Assembly: GCA_049890115.1 (NCBI GenBank)
Contig: JBMHCC010000040.1
Location: 1-39,313, forward strand
Origin: UBA685 sp049890115
Lineage (GTDB): Bacteria > Pseudomonadota > Alphaproteobacteria > Puniceispirillales > Puniceispirillaceae
Reading direction: 5' to 3'
DNA: 39,313 nucleotides
Part shown: positions 8,614-17,145 of the stretch, in pieces
Layout of the letters: every line of letters starts with the position of its first letter
Position numbering within the stretch: the stretch's first letter is position 1
Translations under genes and position numbers: made by a program
Notes under the pieces: generated by a model
Told to the model about the DNA's origin: nothing
Seen by the model: only the letters and a program-made list of their open reading frames with translations
The model's database searches: none

Positions 8614-9932
8614 GCGCATTAGAATTAGGGCTTTGGTCGCTGCCTGTTATGCTAGCTCTTATTCTGGCGCGTGTCCCGATTATGCTGGCAATGTTTGCCA
8701 TCGGTGTTATTGGCCAATATCTTATTCTTGGCAGCTGGACACCTTTTCTAGGCCAGATGAAAACCATCACCTATTCCACATTTTCCAGCTATTCTTTATC
8801 AGTTGTGCCGATGTTTTTGCTGATGGGGCAATTTGCCAGCCGTGGCGGCATGTCTCAAGCCTTATTTAAAACAGCGAAAACCTTTGTCGGTCATCGCCGC
8901 GGTGGTGTGGCACAAGCTGCCATTGTGGCATGCGGCGGATTTGGCGCGATTTGTGGCTCATCTCTTGCGACAGCCGCAACCATGGGTCAGGTGGCATTGC
9001 CTGAATTACGCAATCATGGTTATTCAGACAGATTATCAACCGCTGTTTTGGCAGCTGGTGGCACTTTGGGGGTTTTAATACCGCCTTCTGTGGTGTTGGT
9101 CATTTATGCCATTTTAACCGAACAGAATATTGCCAAATTATTCATTGCAGCCTTTATTCCAGGCTTTCTGGCTGTGTTTGGCTATATGATAACAGTGTGG
9201 CTGATGGTGACCTATTGCAAAGAGAGTGAGGCGCCTCATAAACGTGCCAATTTTGCTGAAAAGATGCGTGCCTTAACAGATATTTGGCCTGTTATTGCGA
9301 TTTTCTTGCTTGTGATAGGCGGCATTTATCTTGGCTGGTTTACGCCAACCGAAGGCGCCGCAGTTGGTGCAACAAGCACAGGCCTTTATGCCTTTGCCAA
9401 AGGCGAGTTGAATTTCACATCATTTCAAGATGCGATCATCGAGACAGCCTTATCAACAGCTATGATTTTTGCGATTTTATTTGGCGCTGCGATTTTCAAT
9501 GGCTTTTTGGCCTTTTCGCGTGTCCCCTTTGAAGCAGCTGCTTTTGTTAGCCAGCTTGAGATCAGCCCCTTTATGATATTGGCACTTATCCTTATTACCT
9601 ATCTTATATTGGGTTGTTTTATGGATAGCCTGTCTATGATCATTTTGACAATCCCTGTCTTTTTCCCTGTTTTTCAGACGCTTGATTTTGGGATTGGCGC
9701 AGAAGATGCCGCATTATGGTTTGGTATTTTAGTGCTGATTGTGGTTGAGGTGGGATTAATTACACCTCCTGTTGGGCTGAATTTATTTGTGATTAATAAG
9801 CTGGCAAAAGATGTACCACTTAGTGAGAGTTTCAAAGGTGTTCTGCCTTTTGTCGCAAGTGATATTGTCCGTGTTGTGATTTTGACAGCCTTCCCGTCTA
9901 TCACGCTATTTGCGGTTCATCTGTTATTCTAA
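8610..9932 (+). CDS. dctM: TRAP transporter large permease (DctM type)
   Basis: A 440-residue inner-membrane permease with about 12 helices, the ion-coupled transport subunit of the TRAP system. Family signatures are visible: GGFGAICGSSLATAATMG, GGTLGVLIPPSVVLVIYA and, near the end, EVGLITPPVGLNLFVI. I chose the ATG at 8610, which overlaps the dctQ stop (ATGA) and follows GAGGAG at about 8597. An in-frame extension back to 8502 would run inside dctQ and is a shadow. It completes a dctP-dctQ-dctM operon. Confidence 0.95.
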   Translation: MSALELGLWSLPVMLALILARVPIMLAMFAIGVIGQYLILGSWTPFLGQMKTITYSTFSSYSLSVVPMFLLMGQFASRGGMSQALFKTAKTFVGHRRGGVAQAAIVACGGFGAICGSSLATAATMGQVALPELRNHGYSDRLSTAVLAAGGTLGVLIPPSVVLVIYAILTEQNIAKLFIAAFIPGFLAVFGYMITVWLMVTYCKESEAPHKRANFAEKMRALTDIWPVIAIFLLVIGGIYLGWFTPTEGAAVGATSTGLYAFAKGELNFTSFQDAIIETALSTAMIFAILFGAAIFNGFLAFSRVPFEAAAFVSQLEISPFMILALILITYLILGCFMDSLSMIILTIPVFFPVFQTLDFGIGAEDAALWFGILVLIVVEVGLITPPVGLNLFVINKLAKDVPLSESFKGVLPFVASDIVRVVILTAFPSITLFAVHLLF

Positions 9933-10062
9933 ACGCTGCTTTCATAAAGCTGCCATCATAGGCAAAAAGACCATAAGCTTGTCATAAAGGTGATTTCCCC
10001 TCATCATAGTCAATAAATATGACGGCTGGGTCTGTCATTAGAGACAAAGGGGGTTGGGTCTT
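9933..10062 (+). promoter_or_regulatory. Intergenic region with possible promoter
   Basis: A 130-base gap between dctM and the small membrane protein. TTGTCA (9979-9984) and CATCAT (10002-10007), 17 bases apart, could be a weak promoter. No strong terminator hairpin follows dctM, so readthrough is possible. Confidence 0.25.
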
Positions 10063-10491
10063 ATGAGTGTTGTTGTTATTCTGAAATTCTTTCATTTTTT
10101 AGGGTTGTTTGTTGCTGGCGGCATTGGTGTTGGTGGAGCGATTGTCCAATCTGCCCATATCAAAGCAGGGCAACCACCCGCGCCACCTGTTGGCAGAGCG
10201 ATGCAAATATTAGGCCTGCTTGGCCTGATATCACTTATCGTCATTTGGTTAACAGGTATTGGACTAGCACATAGCCTTTATGGCGGCCTTGCTATTAATA
10301 GCGCCTTTACCGCAAAATTAGGTGGTGCTGCACTTTTATTGCTATTATCAGCTGCTAGTAATTTTCACATTTATCAAGCCATGAAAGCAAAACGCCTACC
10401 TCATGCCAGCTTTATGAAAGCCTCTATGATGCTTAGTCGTGCGGCCCTAGTTGTTGTTCTGGCTGGTGCTGCTATTGCTTTTTCAGGCTAG
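10063..10491 (+). CDS. Small integral membrane protein, CopD-like topology
   Basis: A 142-residue protein with four predicted membrane helices. A histidine in the first helix (ILKFFHFLGLF) recalls CopD and related four-helix proteins that place a haem- or metal-binding histidine there. I do not recognise a characterised family with confidence. I preferred the ATG at 10063, preceded by AAAGGGGG, over a TTG at 10054. It ends 66 bases before the glutathione transferase gene on the same strand and may share its transcript. Confidence 0.7.
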   Translation: MSVVVILKFFHFLGLFVAGGIGVGGAIVQSAHIKAGQPPAPPVGRAMQILGLLGLISLIVIWLTGIGLAHSLYGGLAINSAFTAKLGGAALLLLLSAASNFHIYQAMKAKRLPHASFMKASMMLSRAALVVVLAGAAIAFSG

Positions 10492-10557
10492 CTATTGCTT
10501 GCAAAGATAAATGCACTTATTGATGTGATGCTACTATCTCATCACAAAGAGGCTATG

Positions 10558-11427
10558 ATGGCTGATTTTCAATTACTCATTGCTGATCCCTCTTATTCCA
10601 GCTGGTCTTTGCGTGGCTGGCTGGCATTTGCGGCATTTGATATTCCGGTAAAGGTAAAAGTCACAAGGCTTTATGATGATAGCTTTGCCAAGGATTTGCA
10701 GGCATTTCACCCAGCCAAAACTGTTCCTGTGGCACGTGCATCAAATGGCGCATTATTCACTGACAGCCTGACTATCATTGAAGAGTTAGCGCAAATCTAT
10801 CCTGATAAAGGGTTATTGCCAAAAGACCCTATTTTACGTGCTAGAGCACGGTCAATGATGGCTGAAATGCATTCGTCATTCACCACTTTGCGCAGTGATT
10901 GCCCGATGAACACCAGAACAGCTTATCAAGCCATGCCAATATCTGACAAGCTTCAAGCTGATCTTGATAGGCTATGCGTCATTTGGGACTGCCTCGATAC
11001 TGAAAGAGGTGATTTTTTATGTGGTGATTACAGCGCTGTTGATGCGTTTTTTGCCCCTGTTGCTGCTCGCATAGCTGGCTATAATCTGCCTGTATCTGAT
11101 AAGGCACTTGCTTATGTCAATGCACATCTGAACCATCTTCCCTTTCGACAATTCAGAGCATGGGGCCTAAGCTTTGATGCACAAGATGCCTATATCCGCC
11201 CTTATGAGACCGCAGACTGGCCAGGCCCGAAACCACGTTCAGCACGCCCAACATATGATATGAACGCCGTGAATGATTTATGCCCTTATTCAGGCAAACC
11301 AACAGAATATTATCTAGAATATGATGCCAAGATTTACGGCTTCTGCAATGAAAGATGCCGTGACAAAACGCTCTATGACCCAGAAGCCTGGCCAGATTTC
11401 ATGGCGTTGGTTGATGCCTCATCATAA
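10558..11427 (+). CDS. Glutathione S-transferase with C-terminal YHS-like cysteine motif
   Basis: A 289-residue cytosolic protein. Residues 1-85 are a thioredoxin-fold GST N-domain (PSYSSWSLRGW near the active site, TVPVAR, and TDSLTIIEELA for the gamma-glutamyl site). Residues 90-205 are the helical GST C-domain. An extra tail carries CPYSGKP (Cys242) and FCNERC (Cys263, Cys267), spaced like the metal-binding cysteines of YHS or TRASH domains. Such a tail is unusual for GSTs and suggests metal binding or delivery. The ATG at 10558 has AGAGG five bases upstream; upstream in-frame starts lack one. The last 55 bases overlap the end of the convergent formylglycine-generating enzyme gene. Confidence 0.87.
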   Translation: MADFQLLIADPSYSSWSLRGWLAFAAFDIPVKVKVTRLYDDSFAKDLQAFHPAKTVPVARASNGALFTDSLTIIEELAQIYPDKGLLPKDPILRARARSMMAEMHSSFTTLRSDCPMNTRTAYQAMPISDKLQADLDRLCVIWDCLDTERGDFLCGDYSAVDAFFAPVAARIAGYNLPVSDKALAYVNAHLNHLPFRQFRAWGLSFDAQDAYIRPYETADWPGPKPRSARPTYDMNAVNDLCPYSGKPTEYYLEYDAKIYGFCNERCRDKTLYDPEAWPDFMALVDASS

Positions 11428-12386
11428 ACAAGGCGTATGCCCATATGAGAGGTTGAGCTATCTGGCGAATTAGAGGTGCGCGCTGCAATCCGATAACGAT
11501 AGCAATAGCTGATGTGACATAAAAACGATCCGCCTTTGACAATTTTATAACCAGTCTTGCCAAGATGGGCTTGTTTAATGGTTTTTTTTAAAGATTTCAC
11601 TTTGAATGTCTGAGAGGTCCATTCCCACACATTGCCAGCCATATTATAGAGCCCATAATCATTAGGCTGGAACGCATCAACTGGCGCAGTGCCAAAATAG
11701 CCATCAGCTGCTTTATTATCATTTGGAAATTGCCCTTGCCAGATATTGCAAGGGAAAAAGCTCTCCTCATCAGGTTCCTGCTCACCCCATGGGAAAGTGA
11801 CATTGCCGCGCCCACCACGTGCGGCATATTCCCATTCAGCTTCACTTGGCAATCGTCCACCAGCCCATTTTGCAAAAGCCATCGCATCATGCCATGACAC
11901 ATGCACAACTGGATGGTTAGGCTCAGCTTTTAACGCGCCATCAGGGCCTGCTGGCTGATACCAGCACGCACCTTTAACAGCCCGCCACCAAGGCGCAGCG
12001 GCAACAGCGTTTTGTGGATTTTTTTCAGGTGGCAAAAAACCAAAAAAGACAAAACTATCACCAAGGCGTTCAGCTTCTGTCTGATAACCTGTCTCAGCCA
12101 CAAAGGCCGCAAATCGTGCATTTGTCACAGCCGTTTTATCAATCTGAAATGATGATAATTTCACACGCCGTGCTGGCCCTTCCTCATCAACAGGCAAAAA
12201 GGCATTATCTGTGCCAATAATGCCCTCTCCTGCTGGGAGTTCGGCAATCTCATGACCTTTATAATGAGCTGCTAAGGCTGTGATGATGGCAGAAGCTGAG
12301 GTGCCTTGAGAGGCCTTTGCTTTATCATGTGCCACAGCGTCTCTGTCTGGCGTACAACAAGATTGTGATGCGGCATCAGCTTCCAC
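11373..12386 (-). CDS. Formylglycine-generating enzyme (SUMF1/EgtB family)
   Basis: A 337-residue enzyme of the FGE-sulfatase domain family. True FGEs convert the active-site cysteine of type I sulfatases into formylglycine using O2 and copper. The two copper-binding cysteines are both present in GGSFLCHISYCYRYR, with RTSNSPDSSTSHMGIRL following, very like the human enzyme. The N-terminal Cys-Cys pair (SQSCCTPDR) is also common in bacterial FGEs. These features argue for a real FGE rather than an EgtB or generic SUMF1 protein. The start is GTG with AAAGGG seven bases upstream. No sulfatase is in the window. It is the last gene of the minus-strand block, 32 bases after the FAD/GcvT oxidoreductase, and its tail overlaps the GST gene. 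Confidence 0.92.
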   Translation of the reverse strand: MEADAASQSCCTPDRDAVAHDKAKASQGTSASAIITALAAHYKGHEIAELPAGEGIIGTDNAFLPVDEEGPARRVKLSSFQIDKTAVTNARFAAFVAETGYQTEAERLGDSFVFFGFLPPEKNPQNAVAAAPWWRAVKGACWYQPAGPDGALKAEPNHPVVHVSWHDAMAFAKWAGGRLPSEAEWEYAARGGRGNVTFPWGEQEPDEESFFPCNIWQGQFPNDNKAADGYFGTAPVDAFQPNDYGLYNMAGNVWEWTSQTFKVKSLKKTIKQAHLGKTGYKIVKGGSFLCHISYCYRYRIAARTSNSPDSSTSHMGIRLVYDEASTNAMKSGQASGS

Positions 12387-12418
12387 GAAGTTACCCTTTC
12401 ATCAATGCGCTAATGAGC

Positions 12419-14866
12419 CTAGGAACGCATATTCGCCCCATTGGCATCATAAACAGCACCTGCCACCACTTCAGCTTCGTAAAAATCACCCAAGATTTCA
12501 ACCTGAACCTTCGTGCCTGCATCAGCATAATTAGCATCAAGATAAGCCATCGCCATTGATTGCTTCATGTGATGAGCATAACCGCCAGAGGTAATATAAC
12601 CAATGGCATTCCCATCGACCATTACCGCTTCATCCAACGTTACATCGATTGGTGTATCAATGATAAGAGGCATTAATTTGCGGCTAACGCCTTGTTGACG
12701 GAATGCTTCTGTTGCCTGTTTGCCAACAAATTCTTTTTTCCAATTAATAAAGCTATCCATGCCAGCTTCAACAGCATTGAAATCTGGTCTGAATTCTAGG
12801 CCCCATGCCCCCCATCCTTTTTCAAGACGAAGTGACATTAAAGCGCGATTGCCATACCACCGATAGCCTAAATCAGCTCCTGCTTCTTCGATTGCCTCAG
12901 CCAGCTTAATCAGATATTGCGGGCGGCAATAAATCTCATAGCCCAATTCTCCTGAAAAGCTGATACGGTTCAAAATGACAGGCACACCACCAACAAAACA
13001 TTCAGCGCAATCACGGAATTTCATTGCCTCACCAGAGACATCTTTGCGCGTAAGAAGCTGTAATAATTCACGTGATTTTGGCCCTGATAAAGCAATACCA
13101 TGCCAGCTTTGCGTTTGGTTTTCATGATGAACATCCTCTGGCAATGTGCGCTGCCAGAACCGACTATGCGCATCTTGCATCGCCCCAGAACCAAATAGCA
13201 TAAAGCGGTCATCATCAAGGCACGCAATGGTTAAATCACCATATAACCTGCCTTTTTCAGTTAACATTGGCGTCAGCGCAATCCTGCCTTTCTTTGGCAC
13301 AAAGCCAGCCATTGTTGTTTCAAGCCATTGACGCGCGCCTTTGCCAGAAATCAGATGTTTGGCAAAATTGGCAATTTCAATACCGCCAACATCATTGCGG
13401 ACGCTAGCAACCTCTTGGGCAACATAATCATGACTGCGATTACGTTCAAATGTGGGTGCTTCATAGGCATCATCTGGATTATCAGCAAACCATAAAGCAT
13501 GTTCCAGACCAAAAGATTGTCCCATTCTGGCACCTTTGGCCACCAACCTGTCATAAAGAGCAGTTGTTTGTTGTTTGCGCCCTTTTGGCAAGGTTTCATT
13601 AGGGAAGGTCATCACAAAGCGGCGTTCATAATTCTCTGTGCTTTTAACGGTTCCCCAATCAGGCGATGCCCAATTACCAAAACGCGCAACATCCATCGCC
13701 CAGACATCAATAGATGGCTCGCCATCTATCATCCATTCCGCCATGGTCAAGCCAACACCGCCGCCTTGACAAAAGCCAGCCATGACGCCAACCGCACACC
13801 AGTAATTATGCATTCCAGGCACAGGGCCAATCATGGGATTACCATCTGGGCCAAAGGTAAATGGCCCATTAATCGCTGATTTAATGCCAGCATTTGCCAA
13901 AGCAGGGATGCGTTCAAAACCAAGCTCTAGCCTATCAGCGATATGTTCCAAATTCGGGTTTAGCAGCTCATGACCAAAATCCCATGGCGTGCCTTCGACT
14001 TTCCACGGCACACCAACAGGCTCATAGGTACCAAGCAGCATGCCATCTCTTTCCTGCCTGAAATAAATATTAGCTTCATAGTCAATACCACATGGCAGAC
14101 GGCTTTCAGATTGGGCAATTTCATCAATGGTCTCTGTTATCAGATAATGATGTTCCATTGGCTGAACAGGGAAATGCAAGCCTCCCATATGGCCAACTTC
14201 GCGCGCCCACAAACCACCACAATTCACAATATGTTCAGCATTAATTGTGCCTTTTGGTGTTGTGACATCCCAAGTGCCATCAGCACGCTGTGTGGTGGCA
14301 GTTGCCGGTGTATGGGTAAAATATTGTGCCCCATAATGACGTGCTGCCTTGGCAAAAGCATAGGTCGTGCCTGAAGGGTCTAGATCACCATCTTGATCAT
14401 CCCATAGCGCTGCATAATAATGTTTTGGGTCAATCAGGGGATGACGTTCTGCGACTTCTTGTGGTGAGATAAATTCCTGATGAAGCCCCATATAACGCGC
14501 TTTTGACCGCTCCCTTTTGAGATAATCATACCATTCTTTGGTCGAAGCTAGATAAAACCCACCAGTCAAATGCAAACCAATATCCTGACCAGATAATTCT
14601 TCAATCTCTTTATAAAGGCTAATGGTATAGCTTTGCAGTCGGCTAATATTGGGATCAGAGCTGATGGTATGGATTTGCCCTGCAGCATGCCAGCTAGAAC
14701 CAGAGGTAAGTTCATCTCGTTCAACCAAAACAACATCTTGCCAGCCAAATTTTGCCAGATGATATAAAATCGAACAGCCAACAACACCGCCACCAATAAT
14801 CACAACTTTGGCATGTGATGGCAGCTTTTTATCGGTACTAGCATTATCTTTTAAAACCTGAGGCAT
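12419..14866 (-). CDS. FAD-dependent oxidoreductase with GcvT domains (dimethylglycine/sarcosine dehydrogenase-like)
   Basis: An 815-residue two-part flavoprotein. Residues about 20-385 are a DAO-type FAD domain (VVIIGGGVVGCSILYHL). His60 in GSSWHAAG matches the histidine that carries covalent FAD in dimethylglycine dehydrogenase. A short FAO_M segment follows to about residue 440, then GcvT and GcvT-C domains that normally pass the released one-carbon unit to tetrahydrofolate. The expected reaction is oxidative N-demethylation of dimethylglycine, sarcosine or a similar N-methyl amine. The start has GGGGAGAG seven bases upstream. It lies 34 bases after the MttB-family gene, so a methylamine or betaine demethylation operon is likely. 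The exact substrate is not readable from sequence. Confidence 0.92.
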   Translation of the reverse strand: MPQVLKDNASTDKKLPSHAKVVIIGGGVVGCSILYHLAKFGWQDVVLVERDELTSGSSWHAAGQIHTISSDPNISRLQSYTISLYKEIEELSGQDIGLHLTGGFYLASTKEWYDYLKRERSKARYMGLHQEFISPQEVAERHPLIDPKHYYAALWDDQDGDLDPSGTTYAFAKAARHYGAQYFTHTPATATTQRADGTWDVTTPKGTINAEHIVNCGGLWAREVGHMGGLHFPVQPMEHHYLITETIDEIAQSESRLPCGIDYEANIYFRQERDGMLLGTYEPVGVPWKVEGTPWDFGHELLNPNLEHIADRLELGFERIPALANAGIKSAINGPFTFGPDGNPMIGPVPGMHNYWCAVGVMAGFCQGGGVGLTMAEWMIDGEPSIDVWAMDVARFGNWASPDWGTVKSTENYERRFVMTFPNETLPKGRKQQTTALYDRLVAKGARMGQSFGLEHALWFADNPDDAYEAPTFERNRSHDYVAQEVASVRNDVGGIEIANFAKHLISGKGARQWLETTMAGFVPKKGRIALTPMLTEKGRLYGDLTIACLDDDRFMLFGSGAMQDAHSRFWQRTLPEDVHHENQTQSWHGIALSGPKSRELLQLLTRKDVSGEAMKFRDCAECFVGGVPVILNRISFSGELGYEIYCRPQYLIKLAEAIEEAGADLGYRWYGNRALMSLRLEKGWGAWGLEFRPDFNAVEAGMDSFINWKKEFVGKQATEAFRQQGVSRKLMPLIIDTPIDVTLDEAVMVDGNAIGYITSGGYAHHMKQSMAMAYLDANYADAGTKVQVEILGDFYEAEVVAGAVYDANGANMRS

Positions 14867-14900
14867 TCACACTCTCCCCTAGAATTTTCCCGTTGATATC

Positions 14901-16445
14901 TTAATACCAGGCATCTGGCAGTTCTGATTTGCGGCGCGCCACATAATCATCTAATTCGTCTTTCTTCGCAGCATCAATTGGCGGTGCCTCATAGGTATCA
15001 AGCATATCATTCCACCTATCATAAGCACGTTTGCGCATATCAGGGCTACCAGCATCTTCCCAGCTTTCCACATTTTCGCTATTGCTCAATTTTGGCTCAT
15101 AAAAGGCATCCTGGTAATTACGCATTGTATGGTCACTACCAAGGAAATGACCGCCAGCTTCCACCTGCTCATAGGCATCACGCGCAAAGGCATTATCATC
15201 TGTTGCAAGACCAGCTGTTAATATTTTCTGATAAGAGCCTAGCCTGTCAGCATCCATCACCAGCTTTTCAAACCCTGTGGCAAGACCACCTTCTAGCCAG
15301 CCAGCTGCATGAAGCGTAAAATTAGACCCTGCCAGCATAGTTGAATGCATAGAATCAGCTGATTCATAAGCAGCTTGGCCATCTTCAATTTTCGAGGCTG
15401 TCAAAGAGCCACCACAACGCAAAGGCAGGCCAAGACGACGTGCCATCTGGCCAATAGCATAATTAGAAATCACAGGCTCTGGCATGCCAAAGGTTGGCGC
15501 ACCAGATTTCAAACTCATAGAGGATAAAAAATTACCCATTACAAAAGGCGCACCTGGCCAGATAAGCTGGGCAAAAGCGCAACACATCATCACCTCTGTG
15601 ACCGCCTGTGCAACAGAGGCAGCCGTGCTAACGGGGCCCATCGCTCCTGTCAGGATGAAGGGCGTTACGACCATGGCCTGTCCACGCCCACTATAGACCT
15701 GAATGGCCTCTGTCACCACACGGTCAACCAGCAAAGGTGAATTGGTGTTCACATTCGCCATGATACATGCCTCACCTATTTTGGCACGCTTATCCATCAC
15801 ATCTTTGCCAAATAATATTTCAGCCATATCAACTGAATCTTGTGCCCTGCTTTTCTCAGTAATGGCGCCAAGATGCGGCTTATCAGATAAGGTCATATGC
15901 GCATGAACCATATCTAGATGGCGTTTGGAGACAGGAATATCTGTGGGTTCTGCGATAACAAGGCCGCCATGATGCAAATTCGGATGCATATAAGACAGCT
16001 TCACTAATTTTTCAAAATCATCAAAAGTGGCGTAACGGCGACCATTTTCTAAATCACGTACAAAGGGTGCACCATAAATTGGGGCAAACACCTGACTGCC
16101 ATCACCAATGACAACATTACGTTCTGGATTTCTGGCATGTTGGGTAAAATGAGATGGTGCTTTGGCACATAATTGCCTGATCCATCTCGCATCTGCTTTG
16201 ATCAGATCGCCATGCGGGCCTGTTGGTTCAATACCTGCTTTGCGCCAAATTGCCAACGAGACAGGATCATCACGAAAAGCCACTCCAATATTTTCAATCA
16301 TCCAATCGACTTGCGCATCAAGCTTGACCAGCTCTTCTTCTGGCAGCAAATCAAAATAAGGGATGACGCGCTTGATATAAGGTGATGCCAAATGGCTTTG
16401 ATTTCCAGTATCAGCCCCTCTTTGCACCCGATTACGACGTGCCAT
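14901..16445 (-). CDS. MttB-family methyltransferase, non-pyrrolysine
   Basis: A 514-residue member of the trimethylamine:corrinoid methyltransferase superfamily. The frame has no internal TAG codon, so it lacks the pyrrolysine of archaeal MttB. Non-pyrrolysine members include glycine betaine methyltransferase MtgB and many uncharacterised marine and rhizobial proteins. Recognisable segments are APIYGAPFVRDLENGRR near residue 120, VTPFILTGAMGPVS near 265 and FGMPEPVISN near 325. The start is ATG 16445, with a GGGGG run 10 bases upstream; TTG two codons earlier is also possible. It heads a run with the FAD/GcvT demethylase, which suggests it starts breakdown of a quaternary amine. No corrinoid protein or reactivase gene is in the window. 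Confidence 0.9.
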   Translation of the reverse strand: MARRNRVQRGADTGNQSHLASPYIKRVIPYFDLLPEEELVKLDAQVDWMIENIGVAFRDDPVSLAIWRKAGIEPTGPHGDLIKADARWIRQLCAKAPSHFTQHARNPERNVVIGDGSQVFAPIYGAPFVRDLENGRRYATFDDFEKLVKLSYMHPNLHHGGLVIAEPTDIPVSKRHLDMVHAHMTLSDKPHLGAITEKSRAQDSVDMAEILFGKDVMDKRAKIGEACIMANVNTNSPLLVDRVVTEAIQVYSGRGQAMVVTPFILTGAMGPVSTAASVAQAVTEVMMCCAFAQLIWPGAPFVMGNFLSSMSLKSGAPTFGMPEPVISNYAIGQMARRLGLPLRCGGSLTASKIEDGQAAYESADSMHSTMLAGSNFTLHAAGWLEGGLATGFEKLVMDADRLGSYQKILTAGLATDDNAFARDAYEQVEAGGHFLGSDHTMRNYQDAFYEPKLSNSENVESWEDAGSPDMRKRAYDRWNDMLDTYEAPPIDAAKKDELDDYVARRKSELPDAWY

Positions 16446-16561
16446 AATCAAAATTCCCCCATGTGATTATTTGGCCTAAACACAAACTCAGTCATCAGAA
16501 TAAACAAAAGAAATGCCAGTGCTATGACCGATTTCCGTCACAATAAGACGGGCAAAGAATA

Positions 16562-16590
16562 ATCAAAAAAACAGATATTATTTTTTTGAT
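16562..16590 (-). repeat. A/T-rich inverted repeat at the end of the ACT-domain gene
   Basis: ATCAAAAAAA (16562-16571) and TTTTTTTGAT (16581-16590) are perfect ten-base inverted repeats around a nine-base loop, spanning the stop of the ACT-domain gene. The stem has only two G-C pairs, so it would be weak. It could aid termination after the ACT gene before the mttB promoter, or be chance. Confidence 0.35.
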
Positions 16591-16979
16591 GATGCCTGTT
16601 GTAATTGTTTCAGACAATGCAAAGCAGCATCACATTTGTCAGCTGGCACAAATAAATGGTCATGATAAAATCCAGCGACAGGGTTAACGCTAATACCCTT
16701 ACCTGCCAGCACGCTTGCAATACGCGCCATAAAGCCAACAGCCGCTAGTGATGAATGAACTGCCAAAGTAATTTTCCGACTGGCAAATTCATAATCTAGC
16801 TCATATTGTTTTGCCTCTTCTAACGGCAGAATAAGCGTCATGCCTTGGCGTTCTTGAAATTGCATGATGGGATTAATGCCATCTGGCACTTGCGAGGTGG
16901 TAGCAAAGACATAAATCACCTCATCAGTCTCGACTGACAAAGTTGCTAATAAAGCTGTTAAATCTGTTTCACCGCTCAT
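16578..16979 (-). CDS. ACT domain-containing protein
   Basis: A 133-residue protein of the small bacterial family built of two ACT-like halves. The opening (SGETDLTALLATLSVETDEVIYVFAT) and the later HSSLAAVGFMARIASVLAGKGISVNPVAGFYHDHLFVP are typical. ACT domains bind amino acids or other small ligands. No enzymatic domain is attached, so it may be a ligand-binding regulator or act on a partner. It is read in the same direction as the mttB block but 132 bases upstream of it, so co-transcription is uncertain. Function unknown. Confidence 0.82.
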   Translation of the reverse strand: MSGETDLTALLATLSVETDEVIYVFATTSQVPDGINPIMQFQERQGMTLILPLEEAKQYELDYEFASRKITLAVHSSLAAVGFMARIASVLAGKGISVNPVAGFYHDHLFVPADKCDAALHCLKQLQQASSKK

Positions 16980-17091
16980 TATGAAGCCACTCCCCTATTA
17001 TTTCATCAAAGCTGATTTCATCGGCGCGAGCAAATATCTTTCAAAAAGAAATCCTGTTCAAATGATGATGACAATCTCGCTAGAACATGCT

Positions 17092-17120
17092 TTGTTATGA
17101 TGATAGTTACCACCTATTAT
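17092..17120 (+). promoter_or_regulatory. Candidate sigma-70 promoter for the GH1 gene
   Basis: TTGTTA at 17092-17097 and TATTAT at 17115-17120 are separated by 17 bases. They match four and five of six consensus positions. They lie 26 bases upstream of the beta-glycosidase start, in the 166-base gap divergent from the ACT-domain gene. Prediction only. Confidence 0.4.
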
Positions 17121-17145
17121 AGCCTCATGTCATAAAGTTTCATTC

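Noticed and set aside
14901..16445. Pyrrolysine in the MttB-family protein
   Set aside because: There is no in-frame TAG codon before the TAA stop, so it is a non-pyrrolysine member.
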